Shown: positions 42,910 through 49,818 of the stretch, piece by piece
Layout: every line of letters begins with the position of its first letter
How positions within the stretch are numbered: the stretch's first letter is position 1
Assembly (NCBI GenBank): GCA_964387025.1
Contig: CAYLUZ010000001.1
Span: forward strand, 186,001 to 250,000
DNA length: 64,000 nt
From: PNON01 sp964387025
GTDB lineage: Bacteria; Chloroflexota; Anaerolineae; Anaerolineales; Anaerolineaceae
Reading direction: 5' to 3'
The notes under the pieces: model-generated
Told to the model about the DNA's origin: nothing
What the model saw: only the letters and a program-made list of their open reading frames with translations
Databases searched by the model: none
Position numbers and translations under genes: made by a program

Positions 42910-43422
42910 TTATAAACGTTGATCGCACAGGCTCTTATACCCACAGCTTTTACAGCGGGCTGGTTCTTCGTGGCTGCGCGGAATATCCTTGTTTCGTTCT
43001 TTCTTGTGCATTTCACTGACCAATACCAGCGTCTGTTCCCGTAGAGCAGGAGTGAAATTGATCGAGAAAGTCCGCCCGGGATAATGGATGAGGCCGTGCG
43101 TTGGCGGTTTCTGATAGACCTTTTCCACCAGCAGACAGTAAGCCGCCAACTGGAAGATGTGCGAGTCATAGGGGGCATCCGGGGGCCGGCAGCTTTTAAC
43201 TTCCACCGGGATCACCAGTCCGTTTTGCTGGATGAGATAATCCGGTTTGCCCACCAGGCCGATGCTGCCATCGAACAGGGGCTTCTCTAGCGGTTTGCCC
43301 CACATTTTCACGTCAGAGTAGATGATCGTTCCCCCGGGGATGCCGCTTTGTTTGCGCATTCTCGTCGAGAAATACAGCAGCAATACGGCAGCGAGAACGA
43401 GGAATAGTACGAGCCAGATCAT
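42910..43422 (-). CDS. Cas4-like RecB-family nuclease, C-terminal half, membrane-anchored
   Basis: The start ATG overlaps the stop of the preceding ORF by ATGA. Residues 2-18 are a transmembrane helix. Then come the PD-(D/E)XK elements: GKPDYL (D61), VEVKS (E74, K76) and HIFQLAAYCLL (Q91, Y95), and finally RCKSCGYKSLC (C157, C160, C166), which corresponds to the three C-terminal cysteines of the Cas4 Fe-S cluster. The N-terminal cysteine is in the upstream ORF. Hence the two genes give the equivalent of one Cas4-like nuclease. No Cas genes or CRISPR are near. Role and substrate unknown; single-stranded DNA is likely from the family. Confidence 0.72.
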   Translation of the reverse strand: MIWLVLFLVLAAVLLLYFSTRMRKQSGIPGGTIIYSDVKMWGKPLEKPLFDGSIGLVGKPDYLIQQNGLVIPVEVKSCRPPDAPYDSHIFQLAAYCLLVEKVYQKPPTHGLIHYPGRTFSINFTPALREQTLVLVSEMHKKERNKDIPRSHEEPARCKSCGYKSLCDQRL

Positions 43423-43652
43423 AACCCGGTCACCAGGAAATAGATCAATACACCAATGGCTACCAATAACAGGAGGAAACCAGCCTGGCGTAGAAAAGCA
43501 GAAACCAGCACAGTCCTTCCGTGCTGGTAATGAATCTCCGTTCCAACTTGCAGTTCCCGTTTGTTTTCCGGTTCCACTCCGGAGATGCGGTACCACCAGG
43601 ATCGCTGGCAGTAGAGATACGAACCGATCTCAGACGCTCGGATGATCCGCAT
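43419..43652 (-). CDS. Cas4-like nuclease, N-terminal half, membrane-anchored
   Basis: This 77-residue protein starts MRIIRASEIGSYLYCQRSWW, which matches the Cas4 N-terminal segment with the first Fe-S cysteine (C15), and continues with GTEIH (37-41), the usual GxxxH motif of the RecB family. A transmembrane helix (about 57-76) ends it. Its stop overlaps the start of the C-terminal half (ATGA). Its own start lies 23 bases inside the translin gene. A natural split is favoured over a frameshift because both ORFs have their own helix and coupled start, but a sequencing error is not excluded. Confidence 0.68.
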   Translation of the reverse strand: MRIIRASEIGSYLYCQRSWWYRISGVEPENKRELQVGTEIHYQHGRTVLVSAFLRQAGFLLLLVAIGVLIYFLVTGL

Positions 43653-44295
43653 TATTCGGGTTTGCCTCTTTCAGTTTTCGGGCCATGTCTTCGAGAGCGA
43701 GTTCCAGGTGCTGCTCCCTCTGGCTGATGGTCAGGTCCCCGCGGGTTCTTTCCACGATTCCGCGCACCAGGTCGGTCTGACGGCGCAAACCGCTGGTGAT
43801 TGCATCCGGATAGTCGATGGTCACAAGCACGGCATAGATGTCATCCATGCAGCCCAGCAGGCGTTCTGCTTCGGCTGAATATCCCTGCCGCAGTATGTCC
43901 ATGCACCTGCGCCTGAGTTCTCCGGTGACTTCTGCCAGTCCATTGAGATAGGTTGCTCCTTCCACACCGATCTGTTCCGGGGCGGGAAGATGTTCGTTCA
44001 GCACCAGCGCTCGGGTGATGGTCGCTTCAACAAATTCTTTCAGAGCATCCTGCGTGTAACCCGAAAAGTAAAGGTCCGGGAAGCTTTTCAGCGAGATTTG
44101 GAGCTGCCGGGCTAACTTCCCGGCTTCCTGCAGGTGTTCATTGACAACCAAAGTTTCTTCCCGATGGACAGCCCGAATGGCATTGGCGCAATGCCGGGTT
44201 AATAACCTGCACACCGCCAGGGCTTCATCGCGGGCCTGGTTTCGAGCGTCAAATACTGTTCGTATATTTTCAACGATCTGATCTAATTCATCCAT
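43630..44295 (-). CDS. Translin family protein
   Basis: The helical 221-residue protein has translin hallmarks: AIRAVHREE (39-47), SGYTQDALKEFVEATI (78-93), VTGELRRRCMDILRQG (123-138), MDDIYAVLVTIDYPD (150-164) and SGLRRQTDLVRGIVERTRGD (168-187). Translin binds single-stranded DNA and RNA, and with TRAX forms a ring RNase in eukaryotes; archaeal and bacterial homologues are often misannotated as haloacid dehalogenase. Acidic residues E87, E90, E122, E126 and D151-D152 could form a TRAX-type metal site (inference). It sits 11 bases after DUF3467 and overlaps the Cas4-like N-terminal gene by 23 bases. Confidence 0.82.
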   Translation of the reverse strand: MDELDQIVENIRTVFDARNQARDEALAVCRLLTRHCANAIRAVHREETLVVNEHLQEAGKLARQLQISLKSFPDLYFSGYTQDALKEFVEATITRALVLNEHLPAPEQIGVEGATYLNGLAEVTGELRRRCMDILRQGYSAEAERLLGCMDDIYAVLVTIDYPDAITSGLRRQTDLVRGIVERTRGDLTISQREQHLELALEDMARKLKEANPNNADHPSV

Positions 44296-44306
44296 TTGGT
44301 TTCCAT

Positions 44307-44630
44307 TTATTCTTTGGGTGGTTCCGGCTCCGGGTTTGGTCGGAAAAGCTGGCTGGCGAGAGTGTTTGCCCCGGGTGGATTGATCTCTCCAAAGGCATGT
44401 TCAAACCTCGAGAGGTTTTCTCCGAGCGCCGCCTTCAGCATCTTGACTGCCAGGGGAGACATCACCATCCTGGAGACAATGACCGGGTTAGTTTCACCGG
44501 GCAGTAAGCGGGCGAATTCAAGCGTAAATTCCAGCGGGGAATGAGCAATCCGCACCAGATTGGCATATTCAAGTTTCAAATCTGGTGCATCAATAAAATT
44601 GAACGACGGAGGTTGTGTGTTTTCAGGCAT
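44307..44630 (-). CDS. DUF3467 domain-containing protein
   Basis: The 107-residue protein matches the DUF3467 pattern: YANLVRIAHSPLEFTLEFAR, then PVIVSRMVMSPLAVKMLKAA. These proteins are widespread in bacteria and archaea with unknown function. Its GGAGG ribosome site and first codons are part of a perfect 13-bp inverted repeat (44605-44617 with 44635-44647), so translation may be regulated. It lies 32 bases after ssb and 11 before translin, in the same operon. Confidence 0.85.
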   Translation of the reverse strand: MPENTQPPSFNFIDAPDLKLEYANLVRIAHSPLEFTLEFARLLPGETNPVIVSRMVMSPLAVKMLKAALGENLSRFEHAFGEINPPGANTLASQLFRPNPEPEPPKE

Positions 44631-44647
44631 TCAACAACCTCCGTCGA
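44605..44647 (-). promoter_or_regulatory. Hairpin sequestering the DUF3467 ribosome-binding site
   Basis: CGACGGAGGTTGT at 44647-44635 (mRNA sense) pairs perfectly with codons 5-9 of DUF3467 at 44617-44605. The GGAGG is inside the stem and the start codon is in the 17-base loop. The 13-bp stem should block initiation unless unwound or bound by protein, which could make expression of the downstream genes conditional. Confidence 0.65.
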
Positions 44648-44662
44648 TTTATTTGGCTGACT

Positions 44663-45091
44663 TTAGAAAGGTATATTATCGTCACCAACCGGTAGCCCAT
44701 CATTTTCAGTGGATGCTCCACCTGCGCCGCCAGAGTCATCATCTGACCTGGGGGTTAAATTCCGCACGGTGTTGGCTACAATTTCATAACTTGCTGCAGT
44801 GGTACCGTCCTGCCGGGTATATGTACGCGGATTACCGGTATTGGGGTCTGGCTGCAGCCGGCCTTCCACGAGGACCTTGTACCCTTTTTTGAAGTATTGG
44901 TTTACAAACTCGCCCTGCTTGCCCCAGGCGTTGATTCGAAACCAGATGGTTTCCTTCACGCTTTGACCGTTATTATTTGTATATTGGCGGTTGGATGCAA
45001 TTGAAAAGGTGGTTACGGCCTGGCCGGATGGCGTGTAGCGCATCTCTGGATCCTTGCCTAAATTTCCGACAACAATGATAGTATGAAACAT
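44663..45091 (-). CDS. ssb: Single-stranded DNA-binding protein
   Basis: The OB fold starts MFHTIIVVGNLGKDPEMRYT and contains the ssb block FSIASNRQYTNNNG and IWFRINAWGKQGEFV, followed by a short linker and the acidic tip DDNIPF, which recruits repair proteins. The start at 45091 has GGAGG five bases upstream; at 142 residues it is a standard bacterial SSB. It is first in the ssb-DUF3467-translin-Cas4-like operon, away from the usual rpsF-rpsR setting. Confidence 0.94.
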   Translation of the reverse strand: MFHTIIVVGNLGKDPEMRYTPSGQAVTTFSIASNRQYTNNNGQSVKETIWFRINAWGKQGEFVNQYFKKGYKVLVEGRLQPDPNTGNPRTYTRQDGTTAASYEIVANTVRNLTPRSDDDSGGAGGASTENDGLPVGDDNIPF

Positions 45092-45225
45092 GTTTTCCTC
45101 CAAATTGGGTAATGGTTTTGTCAGGATAAATATCTACAGAATTAATACTATTTGTGTCCTGACCTAACTTAATTTTATGGAATTTTTCATGTGACGCAAA
45201 TGATTTTGGGCACTAATTTTGAAGA

Positions 45226-46086
45226 TCAGGGAGTCGCAAGGGTGGGATACGGTCTCTGGGTTGGCTTTTTTGTGGGTGTCGGGGTGAGCGGGTAATCGCC
45301 CGGGGAAACTGAATATATGGTCATGTCGGAGTAACTAATGCTCACAGCTGGTCCTCCAGCAGAATACGCAAAAGCACCAATCCCTCCGGTTGCTGGTGCC
45401 AGGTACACACCGTTCTGGTACACGTCATTCAGGTATAGTCGAACATACCCGCCACCTACCCATAATCCCACCCGAAACGGTGATAATCCGCCGCGAGGAA
45501 TCTGACCTGATGGTGACCAGTCCAGCAAAGTCGATATCCGGCTCTCTTTCACTTTTTCCATGGCGTACTCACCGCTGCAGTTAAAGGTTATTCGGTAATA
45601 TGTACGGTCGTTCAGCGACCAGAAGACCAAACCATAAGTGTCGGTTGGGGAACACAGGTTGGCAGTGATGGTTGTCTCCAGGTAGAAATCTGAAAAATAG
45701 GTATCCTTTCGAAAGCTGGTCAATGCGCTGCCGGGTGTGGAAACTGCCAGGTTGAGGGTATTATCGCCGTATGCCACATTACCATCAGCAGACACACCTG
45801 TTACCCAGGAGGTACGATCAGAAAAGTCATCCGTGATGACCAATCCGCCAAAATTTGGACCTTCATTTGGTGTCGGAGTTTGCTGCGGGGTGAAATAGAC
45901 TGTCGGTGTGGCTGTGCTTGGAAACCAGATCCGTGTAGCGGTTGGTGTCGGCGTCTCAGTCAAAGGCGTAGGTGTTTCCGTTTCAAAGGCGGAAGCTGCC
46001 GGTTGGCAGGCAGAAAGGATGACCAGGCACAGACAAAGAAGTGCTGTTATCAATGCCGATTTTTTTCGCAGCGAATTGTTATGCAT
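45226..46086 (-). CDS. Hypothetical lipoprotein with concanavalin-A-like domain
   Basis: Start at ATG 46086, seven bases after TATAAT, so it is probably leaderless; the upstream in-frame ATG (46095) overlaps the -10 box. Signal peptide ends at Cys27 (LSAC). A Thr/Pro linker leads to a domain beginning VITDDFSDRTSWVTG, with YGLVFWSLNDRTYYRITFN and VRLYLNDVYQNG, the pattern of LamG/3-keto-disaccharide-hydrolase-like beta-sandwich domains. It is likely surface exposed and carbohydrate binding (inference). It is followed downstream by the ssb operon. Confidence 0.7.
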   Translation of the reverse strand: MHNNSLRKKSALITALLCLCLVILSACQPAASAFETETPTPLTETPTPTATRIWFPSTATPTVYFTPQQTPTPNEGPNFGGLVITDDFSDRTSWVTGVSADGNVAYGDNTLNLAVSTPGSALTSFRKDTYFSDFYLETTITANLCSPTDTYGLVFWSLNDRTYYRITFNCSGEYAMEKVKESRISTLLDWSPSGQIPRGGLSPFRVGLWVGGGYVRLYLNDVYQNGVYLAPATGGIGAFAYSAGGPAVSISYSDMTIYSVSPGDYPLTPTPTKKPTQRPYPTLATP

Positions 46087-46093
46087 GGCTACC

Positions 46094-46099
46094 ATTATA
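46094..46099 (-). promoter_or_regulatory. TATAAT -10 box, likely leaderless lipoprotein promoter
   Basis: TATAAT on the minus strand, seven bases before ATG 46086, with no ribosome site in the gap. Confidence 0.45.
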
Positions 46100-46187
46100 C
46101 TTTTGTCCGATAAATCTTACAGAATCTAGGGATAGGTCATCAGAAAATTGAATAATGTTATAATCCAAATAGATTGAGAACAATAAA

Positions 46188-46979
46188 ATGACGAAGCGCA
46201 TAATAAAACTCGTTCCTATACTGGTGATCCTGGCGACAGCAATTCTGGTAGCTGTTCAAGCTTTTCCCGCATCAGCGGAAAGGGGACAGCCCCAGGCAGT
46301 TCTGCCAACTCCCACAGCTCAACCGGATGGCCGGATCATTTATGTTGCCCAACCGGGAGACTCTTGGTGGATCATCTCGGTCAAAACGGGTGTCGCAGAA
46401 ACACAATTATATTTGCTCAACAATGCCAAACCGGAAGATCAACTGCTTGAAGGTCAACAAGTCCTTCTTGGCGTGGTCACTCCAACACCGCCTTTGCCCG
46501 CTTCTGAAGCGGCGACACCCACACCCGGGATCACCACTCCTCAAGTGGAAGGTTTTGGTATCATTTGCGTCTTATTATATGATGACGTGAATGGCGATTC
46601 TGTCCGCCAGCCTGAAGAATTATCCCTTGCCAATGGCGCTCTCAGCCTGGTTAATAATATCGGAACCTACAACCAGACTGCTATGACCACTTCCGGTACC
46701 GCCCCGATATGTTTCAATGATGTTCCAAAAGGTGATTACAACTTGAGCGTGGCTGTCCCGGAAGGTTATAACCCGACCACAGTTACCAATACACCCATCA
46801 AGCTTATTGCTGGTGATCAGACCACCATGAACTTTGGAGCGCAGCTCAGTTCACTGGCTCAACCAGTAACTACCGGGGAGGGAGGCAGGAATCCCATCGT
46901 TGGGATCGCCGGTTTGGTTCTTCTGTTGGGAGGAGCAGGTTTGGGAATTTATTTCTGGCTTTCCAAACGCCGGCGCTAA
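46188..46979 (+). CDS. LysM domain protein with SdrD B-like domain and C-terminal anchor
   Basis: An N-terminal signal segment (residues 6-28), a LysM motif IIYVAQPGDSWWIISVKTG (about 48-95), a Thr/Pro linker, then a beta-sandwich that resembles the SdrD B-like/CNA-B type (VLLYDDVNGDSVRQPEELSL, FNDVPKGDYNLSVAVPEGYN) and a C-terminal transmembrane helix with an arginine tail (SKRRR). It should be an envelope protein that binds peptidoglycan. TATAAT lies upstream at about 46159. Confidence 0.8.
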   Translation: MTKRIIKLVPILVILATAILVAVQAFPASAERGQPQAVLPTPTAQPDGRIIYVAQPGDSWWIISVKTGVAETQLYLLNNAKPEDQLLEGQQVLLGVVTPTPPLPASEAATPTPGITTPQVEGFGIICVLLYDDVNGDSVRQPEELSLANGALSLVNNIGTYNQTAMTTSGTAPICFNDVPKGDYNLSVAVPEGYNPTTVTNTPIKLIAGDQTTMNFGAQLSSLAQPVTTGEGGRNPIVGIAGLVLLLGGAGLGIYFWLSKRRR

Positions 46980-46987
46980 AACCATCG

Positions 46988-47626
46988 CTACCAGAAGCGT
47001 TCTTCTTTCCATGCATCCGCATTGTTGTGATATCCGGCCTGTTCCCAAAAACCTGGCTTATCCTGCGGCATGAACTCCAACCCCCTCAACCATTTTGCAC
47101 CCTTCCAGAAGTACGGTACTACAAGGTCGGATCGATTCTTGATCGCCCCGACGATGCCTCGTAGCGGATAACCGTGATCGGGTGAGATCACCTCGCCATT
47201 GAAATGCGTAGCCATCAAGAAGTTTTCAGCCAGCACCACTTCCAGCGGCAGGTTAACGGTGAAGCCGTATTCAGCGTGCTGCATCACATAATGTGCTGAC
47301 GGTTTTATTTTTATAAATCCGGCATCCACCATGGCACGAACGGATACACCTTCCCAATCTGTGTCAAATTTACTCCAGCGGGTCACACAGTGAATATCCA
47401 TATCCAGGTGCGTACGTGGTAATTTGTTGAACTCGTCCCATTTCCACTCAGCTGGCTGCTCCACCTCGCCCCAAACCTTGAAAGACCACGCCAGAGGATT
47501 GAATGGGGGCACCGGACCATAATGCAGCACCGGGAATTTATTGGTTAACGCCTGCCCTGGCGGCAGCCGCCCTTCTTTTCGTTTTTGTTCCTCATCGGTT
47601 CTACGCGTGAACGGGTTCTCGAACAT
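46988..47626 (-). CDS. Sulfite-oxidase-like molybdopterin oxidoreductase
   Basis: The 212-residue protein matches the YuiH/sulfite-oxidase-like family: RLPPGQALTNKFPVLHYGP, then DIHCVTRWSKFDTDWEG with the molybdenum-binding Cys80, and YGFTVNLPLEVVLAEN and HGYPLRGIVGAIKN. There is no dimerisation domain, typical of the small family. The physiological substrate is unknown; no membrane anchor or haem partner is adjacent. It is transcribed convergently with the LysM gene. Confidence 0.88.
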   Translation of the reverse strand: MFENPFTRRTDEEQKRKEGRLPPGQALTNKFPVLHYGPVPPFNPLAWSFKVWGEVEQPAEWKWDEFNKLPRTHLDMDIHCVTRWSKFDTDWEGVSVRAMVDAGFIKIKPSAHYVMQHAEYGFTVNLPLEVVLAENFLMATHFNGEVISPDHGYPLRGIVGAIKNRSDLVVPYFWKGAKWLRGLEFMPQDKPGFWEQAGYHNNADAWKEERFW

Positions 47627-47770
47627 TAGCTTTCTCCTCGATTAATTATATCAACATGGAGAAAGTTGGATGACAGGGATATAACCTAAACACCTTAGGG
47701 GCAGATGACAACCACCCTCTTGTAATTAAGGTAATTTGGACAATATTGTCTTGCTGGATTCCCACAACTA

Positions 47771-48340
47771 TTAATAATAATCCGGAATTCCTGTTTGAAG
47801 GTCCTTCTCCCAATTGGACGGATTTGCTCTGATGGAGGTTGTGATACTTTCCATCTCTGCAGCATCGTGGATGATCTGTTCAGAATATCCACCCTGCCAA
47901 ATGGTTTTATTGCCTCTACCCAATAATGGCCGGCAGTGCAGTGAAACCGACGATTTGTAAAAACGAATGACCGTTTCGATGGATCCAGCTTCTGGTGTTC
48001 CAATATCACTTTTGGGTAAATGGGATGGGAAATCCTTACTTTTTTGGACAGCGGTTTGCCCCGATTCTTTGCCCATGATGAAAATAATTCCATGGATATG
48101 GTTTGGCATAACAATGAACGCACCTAGTTTAATGTGGAAGAATCGTTTGGCCAGCCTTTCCCACTCTTTGGAGGCGATATTACCGATCTTATTCAGCAGA
48201 ACTTTTTCATCCTGGATTTGCCCAAAGATGGGCTTTCTTTCCAGTGTGGCGATCGTAATGAAATACGCTCCTGTCAGAGAGTAATCATAATTATCCAAGC
48301 GTAATGAACGGCTTTGTCGTTTTAATGAGTCAAATGGCAT
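47771..48340 (-). CDS. REP-associated tyrosine transposase (RAYT, IS200-like)
   Basis: The HUH motif is present: MPNHIHGIIF (about residues 77-86), preceded by YFITIATLERKPIFG and followed by IETVIRFYKSS and IWQGGYSEQIIHDA, then SIRANPSNWEKD, the typical RAYT C-terminal block. At 189 residues it is near full length. Such enzymes mobilise REP palindromes. No clear REP pair flanks the gene here, though a perfect palindrome lies 225 bases upstream of its start. Confidence 0.88.
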   Translation of the reverse strand: MPFDSLKRQSRSLRLDNYDYSLTGAYFITIATLERKPIFGQIQDEKVLLNKIGNIASKEWERLAKRFFHIKLGAFIVMPNHIHGIIFIMGKESGQTAVQKSKDFPSHLPKSDIGTPEAGSIETVIRFYKSSVSLHCRPLLGRGNKTIWQGGYSEQIIHDAAEMESITTSIRANPSNWEKDLQTGIPDYY

Positions 48341-48684
48341 AAGAGAATGATAACAGCTTAATCCATTTGGGAGTCACCCGGGTGAAAACTGGGCACATTG
48401 AATTTAATTCGGTCGAATAGCTATTCATGCATATTCCATAACGCGCGTACTTACTTTCCTTTTCAAAAGACGGAAATCCCCCCGCTTCTAGGCTGTCTTT
48501 TCGAACCACGACGTGGAAGAAAACTTAACCCTGATCAATTACCCTGAAGGTTTCTAATACACCCAAAGAGGTTGACAGCTGTCAACCTCTTCTTATCTAA
48601 GTCTATGAGGTTTTTGTCATCGCTCCATCATTCTGCCATTGAGATTTGATTGCACTATTTTATTGAGGCTGTATTTTCACCACC
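48341..48684. other. Intergenic region between the RAYT and GNAT genes
   Basis: No coding frame is supported. The main structure is the palindrome at 48566-48591. Nothing else is recognised. Confidence 0.5.
48566..48591. terminator. Perfect 26-bp palindrome, probable terminator or RAYT-related REP
   Basis: Each 13-base arm is the exact complement of the other, with AAGAGGTTGACAG at the left end; no spacer. It lies after the GNAT gene's 3' end. A weak T-rich tail follows. It could be a terminator for the GNAT operon or a REP element for the neighbouring transposase. Confidence 0.5.
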
Positions 48685-49818
48685 TCACCATATTTTTTTC
48701 CGATAGACCCTGTATCTTTTGTAGATCTTCCCGCCAAACCTCTGAGCCAGGGCAGGAGTACGCGGGTTGTCCAGCGATGTTAGTGAAGCGTCGACCCATT
48801 TATATCCACGTTCACGGGCACGCTTTGCCATCTCATCAAACATCAATACCGCAACTCCGGTACCCCAGTATTCGGGCAGTAACAGCACGCTCTTGAGGGA
48901 CAGGCAATCTGTTTGGCGGCGCATCAGCCACCACAATCTGGCATAATCCCATGGATGTTGCAGCCCGTTCACATGGATGAATGCCTCATTCAGGTTCGGG
49001 ATGCCCGGCAGCCAACCGACGGTTTGGCCATCCACTTCAGCGAACAGGATCAGGTCCGGGTCTACAATCTTGCGGAAAGGAGCCATGCTGTTATATACCA
49101 CCTCGCGCGGCCACTCCCGAAAATCTGGCAGGTGCGCCAAGGCTTTATTCAACAGTGCGTGAATCTGGTCAATCTCTTCCTCCCAGTGGGTCAGATTGGC
49201 AGAGCGGATGACATGGTTTTTGTGCCGCCTTGCGCGGTCTGCCATGATGGCCAATTGATCGATAGCCGGGTTATCATTGGTGAGGTCCAGTGCGATGGCG
49301 ATATTATCGCCATGGGCGGATTCAAAGCCATAATCCTCCATGAAACCGGCATAATATTCGGGTGAATGCCCGCACATCAGCACCGGAGACCGGTCACGCC
49401 CTTCCAGCAGCACCCCATAGCTGTCCTCGTAATCCAGGTTATAGGGACCGACGATGGTATCCATTTCGTGTCGTTCCGCCCATTTTTCCACCGTCCCCAA
49501 CAGGCTCAGAAAAACATCATGGTCGTTGATGTAATCAAAGAAACCAAAAACACATTCCTTCATACCGCGTTCAGCATTCGCTTTGAAATCCTCCGCCGCG
49601 CAGATAGTGCCTACCGGCTTTCCATCCCTCCATGCGATGAAAAAATCCGCAGTACCCCGCTGGAAGAACACCCCTTTTTGAGGATCTATCCGTTCACGCC
49701 AGTCGGGGATCAAGTGCGGAACCCACAACGGGTCGTTCGCGTAGATCTTCCACGGAAAATGTAAAAAGATCTCCCGCTCTTTTTTATTGCTTACCGGGCG
49801 GACTTCGATACCGCTCAT
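48685..49818 (-). CDS. GNAT-family N-acetyltransferase-like protein
   Basis: The 377-residue protein starts with a GNAT-type half (EVRPVSNKKEREIFLHFPWK, then ADFFIAWRDGKPVGTICA) and has a second half with VLLLPEYWGTGVAVLMFDEM, the pattern of the acetyl-CoA-binding site, and ASLTSLDNPRTPALAQRFGG. It is probably a double-domain acetyltransferase of unknown substrate. Its start overlaps the stop of the upstream sugar transporter gene by ATGA. Confidence 0.75.
   Translation of the reverse strand: MSGIEVRPVSNKKEREIFLHFPWKIYANDPLWVPHLIPDWRERIDPQKGVFFQRGTADFFIAWRDGKPVGTICAAEDFKANAERGMKECVFGFFDYINDHDVFLSLLGTVEKWAERHEMDTIVGPYNLDYEDSYGVLLEGRDRSPVLMCGHSPEYYAGFMEDYGFESAHGDNIAIALDLTNDNPAIDQLAIMADRARRHKNHVIRSANLTHWEEEIDQIHALLNKALAHLPDFREWPREVVYNSMAPFRKIVDPDLILFAEVDGQTVGWLPGIPNLNEAFIHVNGLQHPWDYARLWWLMRRQTDCLSLKSVLLLPEYWGTGVAVLMFDEMAKRARERGYKWVDASLTSLDNPRTPALAQRFGGKIYKRYRVYRKKIW

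Noticed and set aside
43423..43596. Extending the C-terminal Cas4-like ORF upstream to 43596
   Set aside because: The extra 58 residues overlap the N-terminal ORF in another frame, look like random sequence and lack a start signal, whereas ATG 43422 overlaps the previous stop as ATGA.
42910..43652. CRISPR-associated locus because of the Cas4-like protein
   Set aside because: No direct-repeat array and no cas1, cas2 or effector genes are present; Cas4-family nucleases are common outside CRISPR.
45120..45163. GTCAGGA and TCCTGAC pair in the ssb upstream region as an SOS-type operator
   Set aside because: The arms are only seven bases and 30 bases apart, and no known LexA box fits.
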